The position numbers and the translations under genes are program-made. From assembly GCA_047125605.1 (NCBI GenBank), contig CP138932.1, positions 1,612,001-1,676,000 of the forward strand: 64,000 bases of DNA, in the 5' to 3' direction. The notes beneath the pieces were generated by a model, which did not search any database, was not told where the DNA came from, and was given only the letters and a program-made list of their open reading frames with translations. This stretch comes from JAKVBK01 sp022447275. GTDB taxonomy: Bacteria; Pseudomonadota; Alphaproteobacteria; Rhodobacterales; Rhodobacteraceae. Shown here piece by piece: positions 41,324 to 50,731 of the stretch (position 1 is the first letter of the stretch; every line of letters starts with the position of its first letter).

Positions 41324-42472
41324 TTACACCGGCTGCCCCCTCTGCACACCCGCGTATGTGATCCGGCGCAAAAGCCACTCGAAGGGCCCCAGCTTGAAGT
41401 GGCTGCGCCAAAGCAATAGCGCCGCCATCAGAAGGATCGTCACGCCCAGCGCAATGACCACCGCCCCCATTCGGCCGACTGCCTCCCATAGCCCAAGCCC
41501 GTAGCCAGAAAAAATCGTCGACAGCAGGATCGACTGGCCAAGATAGATGCTTAGGCTCGATCCCCCCGCGGCAAGCAAGCGCGCCATCGCCGCGCCCCGC
41601 GGGCGAGACAGCCCGGCGATCAGGCCCAGATAGCCGAGCGTCGCCAACGGAGCTGAGACAATACAGAGCACAACACCCAGCGCGGGAGCGGCCCACTGCC
41701 AGATCGCTGCGCCTACCAGCCCAGCCCCAACGCCAGGCCAAAGGCACCAGCGCCGGGCCAAACGCCACAAGGGATGCCCGGCATCATCAATCATGCCGCT
41801 TTTCACGGCTGCCAAGCCAAGACAGAACCAACCCAGAGCGGACAGGCCTTGGATCAGCAAAAAGAACGGCAGGGTGAATCCGAAACTGGCGCTGCGAAAC
41901 ATCACGGCATCTAGGAAACTGCCCTGCGTCAGGATCAGTTGCTCCAAAGCAAAGATCTCAGCCGAGACCTCGATCTCAGGCAAGAGAAGCGGGGGAGCAA
42001 CAAGTGCCTGCATTCCCAAAAGCGCCACACCCACCTGCACGAGGCGGCGCACAGCCCAGTTGCGCATCAGGTACAGCACCCCGCCGGTCAGCCCGTACAC
42101 AGTCAGGATATCGCCGGGAAAGAACAGGCAGCCATGGGCGATACCCAGCACCACAAGCCCGATCATTCGGTTGCGGTAAAGCCGACCGAAAGGCAGGCCA
42201 CGCGCTTTGGCGGACCGCATCAAGAACCCCAGCCCCACGCCGAACATGAAGGAAAAGAGGCCGTAGGTCTTGAACAGTGCAAGCCCGTTCACCAGCCAGA
42301 CCGTAATGGCATCGGCAAGATCGTCCCCAACCGGCTCGGCAAAGCCGTGTAGCGACGAAAAGGCGATGTACTGAACATTGACGACGACAATGCCGAACAG
42401 CGCGATGAGCCGCAAATAATCTGGCATCAACGCTCGATCAGAGCCGGTCGTGGCTGGCAGGGTGCTTTGCAA
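41324..42472 (-). CDS. DUF418 domain membrane protein
   Basis: A 382-residue inner-membrane protein with about ten hydrophobic segments, of the DUF418 family (YeiB-like). The N-terminus has the typical RLIALFGIVVVNVQY segment. The C-terminal DUF418 region includes GGSSLSIYLGQSILLSTIF and ends with FKLGPFEWLLRRITY, the hallmark of the family. The function is unknown; some members are thought to act in transport or acyl transfer. It stands alone on the minus strand between an IclR gene (convergent) and an ABC transporter operon (divergent). Confidence 0.9.
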   Translation of the reverse strand: MQSTLPATTGSDRALMPDYLRLIALFGIVVVNVQYIAFSSLHGFAEPVGDDLADAITVWLVNGLALFKTYGLFSFMFGVGLGFLMRSAKARGLPFGRLYRNRMIGLVVLGIAHGCLFFPGDILTVYGLTGGVLYLMRNWAVRRLVQVGVALLGMQALVAPPLLLPEIEVSAEIFALEQLILTQGSFLDAVMFRSASFGFTLPFFLLIQGLSALGWFCLGLAAVKSGMIDDAGHPLWRLARRWCLWPGVGAGLVGAAIWQWAAPALGVVLCIVSAPLATLGYLGLIAGLSRPRGAAMARLLAAGGSSLSIYLGQSILLSTIFSGYGLGLWEAVGRMGAVVIALGVTILLMAALLLWRSHFKLGPFEWLLRRITYAGVQRGQPV

Positions 42473-42969
42473 TTATTGGCGCTCCTCTGACGCGACGCTC
42501 GGCCTGCTGCACTGTTATCTGAACAGGCCGAACACGCTCAGCGCAACCACGCAAGCCGCGCGTCCCGCGATTGCCTCTACAAACGCTTTGCCGTGCGCCA
42601 TCGCGCGGGTTCAACCGCCCCCTTCCCCTGCGTGGCCTCGCTCGGCGTGGCAACCTGCATCTTCCCTGCGAATTCCATGTTATCCGGGCGCCAAATTCCC
42701 TTCGTAAAAAGAGAGTCAAATGCAGGAAAATCTTATTGTAGGCGAAAAGATATTTCCTTAGCTTGCGCGGCACGCTGGTTCGCTGCTTTGGCAGGTTGCT
42801 ATCTCAACCTCCAAATTCAAATGCGAAAAAATTCGGGACAAGAGGGGCCGTTGTCTTTGGCAATGTGCATTTGGCGGGAAAACAAAGAAGGCATTTTGCC
42901 AAGCCCGCCGCCTGCGTGTGTGCGCCCTCAAGCCGAGCCTTCAGCGACTATACACACAGAGAGGTCACA
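42473..42969. other. Intergenic region upstream of the dipeptide-type ABC operon
   Basis: About 500 bases between the DUF418 gene and the ABC binding-protein gene. I see no credible gene. A 7-bp inverted repeat TTGGCAA / TTGCCAA (42857-42863 and 42896-42902) and a GGCGGG / CCCGCC pair (42873-42878 and 42904-42909) lie in the region that should be the 5' leader of the ABC operon, 60-110 bases before its start. They may form an mRNA structure, but I recognise no known riboswitch. Confidence 0.45.
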
Positions 42970-44550
42970 ATGAAGAAAACGTCAACAATTCTGGCGATTG
43001 CTGCACTGATGTCGTCAACGGCAGTGGTGAATGCTGAAACACTCCGATGGGCCCGCGCGGGCGACGCTCTGACGCTCGATCCCCACGCTCAGAACGAAGG
43101 CCCAACCCATACCGTACGTCACCAGATGTACGAGCCCCTGATCATTCGTGACGTCACCGGCGCCTTCGTGCCGACCTTGGCAACCGACTGGGCACCCGAT
43201 CCCGAAAACCCCAATGTTTGGGTTTTCAATCTGCGTCAGGGCGTGAAATTCCATGATGGCGCCGACTTCACTGCAGAAGACGTTGTCTTCAGCTTCGAGC
43301 GCGCCAAGCAGCCCAACTCGGACATGAAAGAACTGATCAACTCGATCGTCGAAGTCCGCGCCGTGGGTGACTATCAGGTCGAGCTGGAAACCAATGGTCC
43401 GAACCCGATCCTGCCGTCCAACCTGACCAACCTGTTCATGATGGACAAAGGCTGGAGCGAAGCGAACGACACCGTCAACGTGCAAGATTTCGAAGGCGGC
43501 GAGATCACTTACGCAACCACCAATGTGAACGGCACCGGCGCCTACCGCTTGGTCAGCCGCGAGCCTGACGTGAAAACCGTCATGGTCCGCAACGAAGAGT
43601 ATTGGGGCCGTGACGAGTTCCCGCTGGAAGTCAGCGAGATCATCTACACCCCGATCCAGAACGCCGCGACCCGCGTTGCTGCTCTGCTGTCGGGTGAAGT
43701 TAACTTCCTTCAGGACATGCCTGTGCAGGATTTGGCCCGTGTGGACTCCGCCGATGGCCTCATGGTCAAGCAGGCCCCACAGAACCGCGTCATCTTCTTC
43801 GGCATGAACCAAGGCGCCGACGATCTTGAGGCCGACAATGTGGACGGCAAAAACCCGCTGGCAGATGTCCGCGTGCGCAAGGCGATGTCCATGGCCATCA
43901 ACCGCGACGCCATCCGTCAGGTTGTGATGCGCGGCCAATCACAGCCCGCAGGCATGATCGCACCGCCCTTCGTCAACGGCTGGACCGCTGACATGGACGG
44001 CGAAAGCTCCACCGATGTGGAAGCCGCGAAGGCCATGATGGCTGAGGCCGGCTATGGCGATGGCTTCTCCATCCGTCTGGACTGCCCCAATGACCGCTAC
44101 ATCAACGATGAAGCGATCTGTCAGGCAGCCGTCGGCATGCTGGGCCAGATCGGTATCACGGTGAACCTCGATGCCATCCCGAAGGCACAGCACTTCCCCA
44201 AGATCACCGAGGGCAAGACCGACTTCTACATGCTGGGTTGGGGCGTTCCGACCTATGACTCGGAATACATCTTCAACTTCCTCGTGCATGGCCGCGAAAG
44301 CGACATCGGCACCTGGAACGGCACCGGCTTCGACAATGACGATCTGGATGCCAAGATCGAGTCTCTCGCCTCGAACACCGACCTCGACGCCCGGAACGCA
44401 GACATCGCCAGCATCTGGCGTGTTGTGCAGGACGAGCAGCTCTACATCCCGATCCACCACCAGGTGCTGAACTGGGGCATGAGCGACAATGTCGGCACCG
44501 AGGTGGACGCCGAGGACCAGCCGCGCGTCAAGTACTTCACCATGAAGTAA
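42970..44550 (+). CDS. ABC transporter substrate-binding protein, peptide/opine/nickel family
   Basis: A 526-residue periplasmic binding protein of SBP family 5 (DppA/OppA/GsiB type). The signal peptide is 1-23 (KKTSTILAIAALMSSTAVVNA), followed by ETLRWARAGDALTLDPHAQN. The family signature VFNLRQGVKFHDGADFTAEDVVFSFERA is at about 83-110. The start has a GAGAGGT site. A strong hairpin directly after its stop and before the permease genes probably keeps binding-protein mRNA in excess over permease mRNA. The ligand is likely a peptide or another small peptide-like compound; the family is too broad to say more. Confidence 0.94.
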   Translation: MKKTSTILAIAALMSSTAVVNAETLRWARAGDALTLDPHAQNEGPTHTVRHQMYEPLIIRDVTGAFVPTLATDWAPDPENPNVWVFNLRQGVKFHDGADFTAEDVVFSFERAKQPNSDMKELINSIVEVRAVGDYQVELETNGPNPILPSNLTNLFMMDKGWSEANDTVNVQDFEGGEITYATTNVNGTGAYRLVSREPDVKTVMVRNEEYWGRDEFPLEVSEIIYTPIQNAATRVAALLSGEVNFLQDMPVQDLARVDSADGLMVKQAPQNRVIFFGMNQGADDLEADNVDGKNPLADVRVRKAMSMAINRDAIRQVVMRGQSQPAGMIAPPFVNGWTADMDGESSTDVEAAKAMMAEAGYGDGFSIRLDCPNDRYINDEAICQAAVGMLGQIGITVNLDAIPKAQHFPKITEGKTDFYMLGWGVPTYDSEYIFNFLVHGRESDIGTWNGTGFDNDDLDAKIESLASNTDLDARNADIASIWRVVQDEQLYIPIHHQVLNWGMSDNVGTEVDAEDQPRVKYFTMK

Positions 44551-44558
44551 TGCCACAT

Positions 44559-44593
44559 GGCCGTCCGCCCGGTTGGGCGGACGGCCTTCTTTT
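44559..44593 (+). terminator. Strong hairpin between binding-protein and permease genes
   Basis: A perfect 12-bp stem (GGCCGTCCGCCC at 44559-44570 and its complement at 44575-44586) with a GGTT loop is followed by TTCTTTT. It lies 9 bases after the binding-protein stop and 106 bases before the permease start. It has the form of an intrinsic terminator that would let only part of the transcripts into the permease genes and protect the upstream mRNA. Confidence 0.85.
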
Positions 44594-44698
44594 CTATCTC
44601 GGCGCAGGAAGGCCCGTCCCCTGTGCCAGCCCGATCTGACCCGCCCCTACCCCGCACCGCTTGCGGGACACGGCCCAGGTCAGAGGAAAGTCTCCAAT

Positions 44699-45670
44699 AT
44701 GGTGTCATTCATCCTAAAACGCATAGTGCAGTCCGCCTTGGTCCTTCTGATCACCGGCGCCATTGCATTTTCGATGTTCAGCTTCGTGGGCGATCCGATC
44801 GACAATATGTTGGGTCAGGAACGCACGATGGAGGACGTCGAGCGCCTGCGGGCCCAGCTTGGCCTCGATCAGCCGGTTCCGATTCAGTATGTGAAGTTCC
44901 TCAAAGAGGCCGCGCATGGCAACTTTGGCGTCAGCTATCGCCAGGGCAGAGAGGTTTCTGAGATCATCATGGAACGCGCGCCCGCCACATTGGAACTGGC
45001 CGCTGTCTCTGCGCTGCTGGCGGTGGTGTTCGGGATATCGCTGGGGGTCTTTACGGCAATCCGAAGGCACGGATTTACAGCCAACCTGATCATGTCTGCC
45101 TCCCTGATCGGGGTGTCGCTGCCCACATTCCTGATTGGCATTTTGCTGATCTACCTGTTCTCGGTTGAGCTGGGCTGGTTGCCCAGTTTCGGCCGCGGTG
45201 AGGTTGTGCAGATTGGCAACTGGAGCACGGGCTTTTTGACGGAGTCCGGCCGCAAGGCGCTGATCCTGCCCGCAATCACGCTGGGGCTGTACCAGATGAC
45301 GCTGATCATGCGCCTGGTCCGCTCTGAGATGCTGGAGGTGCTGCGGCAAGATTATATCCGCTTTGCCCGCGCACGCGGATTGAGCGACCGGGTGATCAAT
45401 TTCCGTCATGCGCTGAAGAACACCATGGTGCCCGTGATCACAATTATCGGCCTGCAACTGGGCGCGATCATTGCCTTCGCGATCATCACCGAAACTGTCT
45501 TCCAATGGCCCGGCCTTGGGCTGCTGTTCATCAACGCGATCCAGTTCGTCGATATCCCGGTCATGGCCGCGTATCTGATGATGATTTCGGTGATGTTCGT
45601 CGTCATCAATCTGGTCGTGGACATCCTCTATGCCATGATCGATCCGCGTCTAAGGGTAAGTGCGAAATGA
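44699..45670 (+). CDS. ABC transporter permease, DppB type
   Basis: A 323-residue inner-membrane permease of the dipeptide/oligopeptide importer type, with about six helices. The N-terminus FILKRIVQSALVLLITGAIAF is typical, as is the periplasmic loop with QPVPIQYVKFLKEAAHGNFGVSY. The EAA loop near residue 220 reads DYIRFARARGLSDRVINFRHALKN. ATG 44699 has an AGAGGAAAG site. It overlaps the next permease by ATGA, so both are made in equal amounts. Confidence 0.95.
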   Translation: MVSFILKRIVQSALVLLITGAIAFSMFSFVGDPIDNMLGQERTMEDVERLRAQLGLDQPVPIQYVKFLKEAAHGNFGVSYRQGREVSEIIMERAPATLELAAVSALLAVVFGISLGVFTAIRRHGFTANLIMSASLIGVSLPTFLIGILLIYLFSVELGWLPSFGRGEVVQIGNWSTGFLTESGRKALILPAITLGLYQMTLIMRLVRSEMLEVLRQDYIRFARARGLSDRVINFRHALKNTMVPVITIIGLQLGAIIAFAIITETVFQWPGLGLLFINAIQFVDIPVMAAYLMMISVMFVVINLVVDILYAMIDPRLRVSAK

Positions 45671-46620
45671 CTGACCAACCCCTCGTTCCCGAAACAAAAG
45701 CTGCGCCTTCGCGGTTGCGCCGCGCTCTGGACAGCGATTTGTTTTATGCCTTCCGCCGCTCACCGGTTGCCATGATCTCGAGCGCTGTCGCAGTCGGGCT
45801 GATCCTGATGGCCGTCTTCGCACCTTTCTTTGCGGTGACCAACCCGTTTGATCCCGCGTCACTGAACCTGATGAATGGCTTCACCCCACCGATGGAGCCG
45901 AACGCCTTTACCGGTGAAGCCTTTTTCATGGGCACAGATGATCAGGGCCGCGACGTCTATTCCACCATCCTGTACGGCATGCGGATTTCGCTGTTCGTGG
46001 GCTTCTCAGCCGTGCTGTTCGCCGTGGTTCTGGGCATAATCCTCGGCCTGTTGGCGGGCTATTATGGCGGCTGGGCCGACAGCTTCATCATGCGCGCGGC
46101 AGATGTGCAGTTGACCTTCCCGGCTATTCTCGTGGCGATGCTGATCTTTGGCATTGCCAAGGGCATCACGCCCGTAGAGCACCGCGACCAGATGGCCATC
46201 TGGGTGTTGATCCTTGCCATCGGGCTGAGCGACTGGGTCCAGTTTGCCCGCGTGGTCCGCGGTGCCACGCTCGTGGAAAAGAACAAGGACTATGTCTCGG
46301 CCGCACGGCTGATCGGGCGCGGCTCTTCGTTGATCATGATCCGGCATATCCTGCCCAATATCCTGTCGCCCGTGCTGGTGATTGCCACCATTTCGCTGGC
46401 ACTGGCGATCATCGCAGAAGCAACGCTGAGCTTTCTGGGGGTTGGCGCACCGCCCACCCAGCCATCCCTTGGCACGCTGATCCGCGTGGGCCAAGGATAC
46501 CTGTTCTCGGGCGAGTGGTGGATCCTCTTCTTCCCCGCCTGCACCCTGCTTGCACTGGCGCTGAGTGTGAACTTGCTGGGCGACTGGCTGCGCGACGCAT
46601 TGAATCCGAGGCTGAAGTGA
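45667..46620 (+). CDS. ABC transporter permease, DppC type
   Basis: A 317-residue partner permease of the DppC/OppC type, with a cytoplasmic N-terminus, a first helix at about 38-60 (SAVAVGLILMAVFAPFFAV) and the family motif GTDDQGRDVYSTILYGMRISLFVGF at about 98-122. The EAA loop reads DYVSAARLIGRGSSLIMIRHILPN. The end NLLGDWLRDALNPRLK is diagnostic. It overlaps the upstream permease by 4 bases and the downstream ATPase by 4 bases (GTGA), so the three are translationally coupled. Confidence 0.95.
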   Translation: MTDQPLVPETKAAPSRLRRALDSDLFYAFRRSPVAMISSAVAVGLILMAVFAPFFAVTNPFDPASLNLMNGFTPPMEPNAFTGEAFFMGTDDQGRDVYSTILYGMRISLFVGFSAVLFAVVLGIILGLLAGYYGGWADSFIMRAADVQLTFPAILVAMLIFGIAKGITPVEHRDQMAIWVLILAIGLSDWVQFARVVRGATLVEKNKDYVSAARLIGRGSSLIMIRHILPNILSPVLVIATISLALAIIAEATLSFLGVGAPPTQPSLGTLIRVGQGYLFSGEWWILFFPACTLLALALSVNLLGDWLRDALNPRLK

Positions 46621-48308
46621 CCGAACCCGTATTGTCCATCCGCGACCTGACCGTCGAAATCCCAACCCGCCAAGGCCTGTTCAAGCCCGTGCGGAACGTC
46701 ACGTACGACATCCGCCCCGGCGAAATCCGAGGCGTTGTCGGCGAAAGCGGTGCCGGCAAGTCCATGACAGGCAATGCCGTCATTGGCCTGCTCGACGCCC
46801 CTGCCAAAGTGGCCTCCGGCGAAATCTGGCTGAAAGGCCGGCGCATCGACAACCTGAACGCCGAGGAAAAGCGCGCGATCCGGGGCAAGGATATCGGGAT
46901 GATCTTCCAGGATCCGTTGACCTCCCTGAACCCGCTCTTCACCATCGGCGAGCAGTTGGTGGAAACCATCCAACTGCATCTCAAAGTGTCGGCCTCCGAG
47001 GCCCGCGACAGAGCCTTGGCCCTGTTGGAACGGGTGTCGATCCCCGATCCGGTGACGCGCTTCAACCAGTACCCACACCAGTTCTCGGGCGGGATGCGCC
47101 AGAGGGTGGTGATTGCGCTGGCCCTGTGCTCGGAGCCCTCGGTGATCGTCGCCGACGAGCCGACAACCGCATTGGATGTCTCGATCCAGGCCCAAGTCCT
47201 CGACCTGATCAAGGAACTGGCCTCCGAAACCCAAGTGGGTGTGATCCTCGTGACGCACGATATGGGCGTGATTGCCGATACGACCGAACAGGTGACCGTG
47301 ATGTATGCGGGCCAAGTGGTCGAAAGCGGCAGCACCGACCAGGTTCTCAGTGCGCCCACCCACGCATACACCAAGTCGCTGATTGCCGCCGTGCCGCGCC
47401 CGCAGGTCAAGCTGCACAGGTTTCCGCAGGTCAGCTATGGCAACCGGGAAACCACCTTCAAGATCGAGGACCTCGCCCGCAACTGGGAGCAAACCGCCCC
47501 TTCAAAGTCCGGGAAATTGCTGCAGGTACAGGGCGTCACCAAGAAGTTCATCGAAAAGCCCGCCATCCTGCCCTCGCGGCGGCGCTATTTCACGGCGGTC
47601 GACAATGTTTCGTTCGACATCAAAGACGGTGAGGTTTTCGGACTGGTCGGCGAAAGCGGGTCTGGCAAGTCCACCGTCGCGCGGATGATCGGCACCCTGT
47701 TGCCCACAGATGGCGGGGCCATTCAGTTCGACGGCGAAGACATCACGACGATGGAGCCCAAAGCGCTGGCCGAGTATCGCAAACAGATCCAGATGATCTT
47801 CCAGGATCCGTTCTCCAGCCTGAACCCCCGCATGAAGGTGGAAAGCATCGTGGCAGAGCCGCTGATCCACCACAAACTGCTGCCCCCCGATCAGATCAGT
47901 GCCCGCGTCCGCGAACTGCTCGACAGGGTGGGGCTGACGCGCGAAGCCGCGGCCAAATACCCCCACGAGTTCTCGGGCGGTCAGCGCCAGCGCATCTCGA
48001 TTGCCCGCGCCCTTGCCACCCAGCCACGCTTCCTGATCTGCGACGAGCCGACGAGCGCGCTCGACGTGTCCATTCAGGCGCAAATCCTGAACATCCTCAA
48101 GGATCTGCAGGAACATCTCGGCCTGACCATGCTGTTCATCAGCCATGACCTGCCCGTTGTGCGCCAAATGTGTGACCGCGTGGGCGTGATGAAGCAGGGC
48201 AAGCTCGTGGAACTGCAGGAGACCGAAGCCCTCTTCGCCAATCCCCAGCAGGAATACACCGCGGAATTGCTCGATCTGATGCCGCGACTGGCCCAGCTGT
48301 CAGGCTGA
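46617..48308 (+). CDS. ABC transporter ATP-binding protein, two fused ATPase domains (DppDF-like)
   Basis: A 563-residue fusion of the two ATPases that are separate (DppD and DppF) in many systems. Domain 1 (about 1-255) has Walker A GESGAGKS, signature FSGGMRQR and Walker B VIVADEP. Domain 2 (about 290-563) has Walker A GESGSGKS, signature FSGGQRQR and Walker B FLICDEP, each followed by the TxALDVSIQAQ segment. The inter-domain linker carries part of the oligopeptide/dipeptide C-terminal extension. I chose the GTG start at 46617 because it overlaps the permease stop and begins the conserved domain; an upstream ATG at 46515 lies inside the permease gene. It energises the importer encoded just upstream. 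Confidence 0.94.
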   Translation: MTEPVLSIRDLTVEIPTRQGLFKPVRNVTYDIRPGEIRGVVGESGAGKSMTGNAVIGLLDAPAKVASGEIWLKGRRIDNLNAEEKRAIRGKDIGMIFQDPLTSLNPLFTIGEQLVETIQLHLKVSASEARDRALALLERVSIPDPVTRFNQYPHQFSGGMRQRVVIALALCSEPSVIVADEPTTALDVSIQAQVLDLIKELASETQVGVILVTHDMGVIADTTEQVTVMYAGQVVESGSTDQVLSAPTHAYTKSLIAAVPRPQVKLHRFPQVSYGNRETTFKIEDLARNWEQTAPSKSGKLLQVQGVTKKFIEKPAILPSRRRYFTAVDNVSFDIKDGEVFGLVGESGSGKSTVARMIGTLLPTDGGAIQFDGEDITTMEPKALAEYRKQIQMIFQDPFSSLNPRMKVESIVAEPLIHHKLLPPDQISARVRELLDRVGLTREAAAKYPHEFSGGQRQRISIARALATQPRFLICDEPTSALDVSIQAQILNILKDLQEHLGLTMLFISHDLPVVRQMCDRVGVMKQGKLVELQETEALFANPQQEYTAELLDLMPRLAQLSG

Positions 48309-48331
48309 GGGTTACGGCAGACGAGACCGCT

Positions 48332-48366
48332 GCAGAAAGGGCGCCCGTTGCTGGTGCCCTTTCTGC
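48332..48366 (+). terminator. Hairpin after the ABC operon
   Basis: GCAGAAAGGGC (48332-48342) pairs perfectly over 11 bp with GCCCTTTCTGC (48356-48366) around a 13-base loop, 24 bases after the ATPase stop. No T tract follows, so termination may need another factor, or the element may stabilise the 3' end. Confidence 0.6.
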
Positions 48367-48439
48367 CTCACCCGGCCCTTCTCAGAACGCACCCACCCGT
48401 CCTGCGGGTGCGTGCCGCAGCTTCAGGCCTGGCTGCGCC

Positions 48440-49057
48440 GCAGCCATTGCCCGCTTCGGCACGATCGACGTGTTGCTCAACAATGCGGGCTACGGTGCCT
48501 ATGGGGCGCTTGAGGCCTTTTCAAATGAGCGCATCCGCCGACAGTTCGATACAAACGTCATCGGCCTCATGGAATTGACCAAGGCGGTGTTGCCGTACAT
48601 GCGGGCAAACCGCGCCGGGACGATCATCAATATCTCCTCGATCGGGGGGCAGGTGACCTTCCCACTTGGCACGCTGTATCACGGCACAAAGTTCGCGGTT
48701 GAAGGCCTCTCTGAGGCGCTGCACTACGAATTGGAACCGCTTGGAATCCACGTGCGCATTGTCGAGCCGGGCATGATCGCCACCAATTTCGGCGGCAGCT
48801 CCTTCGACTTCGCAATGGATAACACCCTGACCGATTACGCGCCGATGGCTGGCGCAATGGGGCAGGTTTTCGGGAAATTGGGGGCGCAACGCTCTGAACC
48901 CGAAGTGGTTGCGAGTGTGATTTGGGACGCAGCACATGCAACGGATGACACGCTCCGCTATCGGGCAGGTGCAGACGCCATCGCAATGCTGGACCGGCGC
49001 AAAGCGCAGGACTACAGCACATTCATCGGCGGCATCAAGGCGCTTATGCACGACTGA
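48440..49057 (+). pseudogene. Short-chain dehydrogenase, 5'-truncated
   Basis: The frame from about 48440 reads AIARFGTIDVLLNNAGYG and continues intact to a stop at 49057, giving a classical SDR middle and C-terminal half: the NNAG motif, the catalytic serine in INISSIGGQ, Y-x3-K in LYHGTKFAVEGL, and PG in VEPGMIATNF. The first about 75-80 residues of an SDR, including the TGxxxGIG cofactor site, are missing; upstream sequence in the same frame is unrelated and contains a terminator-like hairpin. A GTG at 48470 could start a 195-residue product, but without a Rossmann nucleotide site it should not bind NAD(P). I therefore call it a decayed gene, probably from a 5' deletion. Confidence 0.8.
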
Positions 49058-49256
49058 CCCTGCACGGGACCGCAAAAGCAAAACGCCCCGGGCCGCAACA
49101 AAGCGTACACGGGTCACAAACCGCATGTTGCCTAAGTTTTCAACACTCTGCCCAAATCGACTTCTGCGCACCCGCCGCCCGGCATCCCAAACGCGAATAT
49201 TCTTGACTTGATGGTAAAAATTCCCTGCTATTGATCCAAGTAGCTAGGAGAATGAT

Positions 49257-50354
49257 ATGTCGAGCGAACTTACGACCAATTTCACTGGGCTTGAATTCGT
49301 CAATCCTTTCGTTCTGGCCTCTGCGCCCCCGACGGAGAGCAAGCGCAAGATTCTGAAGGCGTTTGAGTCCGGCTGGGGCGGTGTTGTCACCAAGACAATC
49401 GGCCTGCATCCAGTGGAAAACGTGGCCGGGCCTAAGACGATCTTTCAGCGCACGAGCGACGTGAAGCCTTACGTGTCGCGCTCCAAGCGGCCCGATACGG
49501 TGTCTCATTCGTCGTGGAATTGGGAGCTGATCTCGGATCAGCCTCTGGAGCAGTGGTTGCCCGACCTCGAAGAGATCAAGACAACCTATCCCGACCGGAT
49601 GCTCATTGCTTCGATCATGGCCGGTGCCGGCAACGACGAGGAAATGGCAAACTGGGCCAAGCTGGCGCGGGCCTGTGTGGATGCGGGCTGTGACGCGATC
49701 GAGCTGAACATGTCCTGCCCGCATATGGACCGCAAAGACATGGGCGCCAACATCGCCAATGATGAAGATATCATCCGGGCGATTTTAAAGGCCGTGCAAG
49801 GCGCGGTAGGCGTTCCGATCTGGGTGAAGCTGACGCCGTCGACATCGACGCTCGTCGAAGCTGCGGGGGCTGCCTATGATGCGGGGGCTGCGTCTATCTC
49901 GCTGTGCAACACCTTCCCCTCCTTGCCCTTGATGGATCCCGAAACCATGAAATTCGAGGTCGAAGTAGACGGGCTGGTGACGTCGGGCGGGCTGGGTGGC
50001 TTGGCCATCCTGCACCAGGCACTGCAGCGCGTGAACGACATCTCGAAGGCCTATCCAGACAAGGCAATTTCCGGGATCGGGGGCATTCGGGGCTGGCGCG
50101 AAGCTTTCAACTTTATCGCCCATGGCTCAGGCAACTTGCAGGTCTGCACCGCGGCGATGGAAGAGAAGGGCAGCGGCGGGGTTGGTGTGAAGCTGATCCA
50201 CGAACTGACATCGGACATGCGCGAATACATGCAGCGCAAGGGCTACGGCTCGATCGAGGAGTTCCGTGGCATTGCACGCGAACGCATCGTGGAGCACGCA
50301 CAAGTCCGCCGGAAGAGCGATGCCTACAATGGCGGCTACGCGAAATCCGCATAA
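49257..50354 (+). CDS. Dihydropyrimidine dehydrogenase-like flavoprotein (PreA-like, without Fe-S domain)
   Basis: A 365-residue FMN TIM-barrel protein of the dihydroorotate/dihydropyrimidine dehydrogenase family. It shows the start FVNPFVLASAPPTESKRKI, typical of the pyrimidine-reducing branch, and the active-site cysteine C154 in ELNMSCPHMDRKDMGAN. Phosphate-binding segments near the end are SGIGGIRGWREAFNFI and LQVCTAAMEEKGSGGV. Standard PreA proteins carry a C-terminal domain with two 4Fe-4S clusters that accepts electrons from PreT; this protein has no such cysteines and ends after the barrel with KLIHELTSDMREYMQR and a short tail. No preT-like or hydantoinase gene is near. A TAGGAG site precedes the start. 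Its electron donor and substrate are therefore uncertain. Confidence 0.85.
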   Translation: MSSELTTNFTGLEFVNPFVLASAPPTESKRKILKAFESGWGGVVTKTIGLHPVENVAGPKTIFQRTSDVKPYVSRSKRPDTVSHSSWNWELISDQPLEQWLPDLEEIKTTYPDRMLIASIMAGAGNDEEMANWAKLARACVDAGCDAIELNMSCPHMDRKDMGANIANDEDIIRAILKAVQGAVGVPIWVKLTPSTSTLVEAAGAAYDAGAASISLCNTFPSLPLMDPETMKFEVEVDGLVTSGGLGGLAILHQALQRVNDISKAYPDKAISGIGGIRGWREAFNFIAHGSGNLQVCTAAMEEKGSGGVGVKLIHELTSDMREYMQRKGYGSIEEFRGIARERIVEHAQVRRKSDAYNGGYAKSA

Positions 50355-50430
50355 GCCTGTCGGGCACTTGGGCTGATTTGCCCGCGCAGTAGGTCCATGC
50401 CGCTCGATCTGTGGCACCCTGAGATTTGAC

Positions 50431-50465
50431 AGAGGGCTGCCCTCGCGGGGTGGCCCTCTTCGTTT
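50431..50465 (+). terminator. Probable terminator after the PreA-like gene
   Basis: AGAGGGC at 50431-50437 pairs with GCCCTCT at 50453-50459, with further CCC/GGG pairing inside across a 2-base mismatch; a short TTCGTTT tail follows. It lies 77 bases after the stop. The form is that of a moderate intrinsic terminator. Confidence 0.55.
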
Positions 50466-50731
50466 GTGGGGGCCGGTGCCGATGGCTCCATGCCGGCCTG
50501 ATCCATCACTGGGCAAGGGCGCGCGGGCCGGTAGCACTATCTCAAATTATGCAAACGGGGCACACAGGCCGCAGCGCGCCCTAAATACCCTGCGATGCTC
50601 CGGCGCTCTCAACTGACGGACAGGCAGACGTCCCGGAGCACCTCTGAAAGCTGGCCCATATAGGCATCATCATAGCATCGGAGACCGCTATTCGGACCTC
50701 GCCGCCCTCGGACGGGACGTGGAAAACCCGG

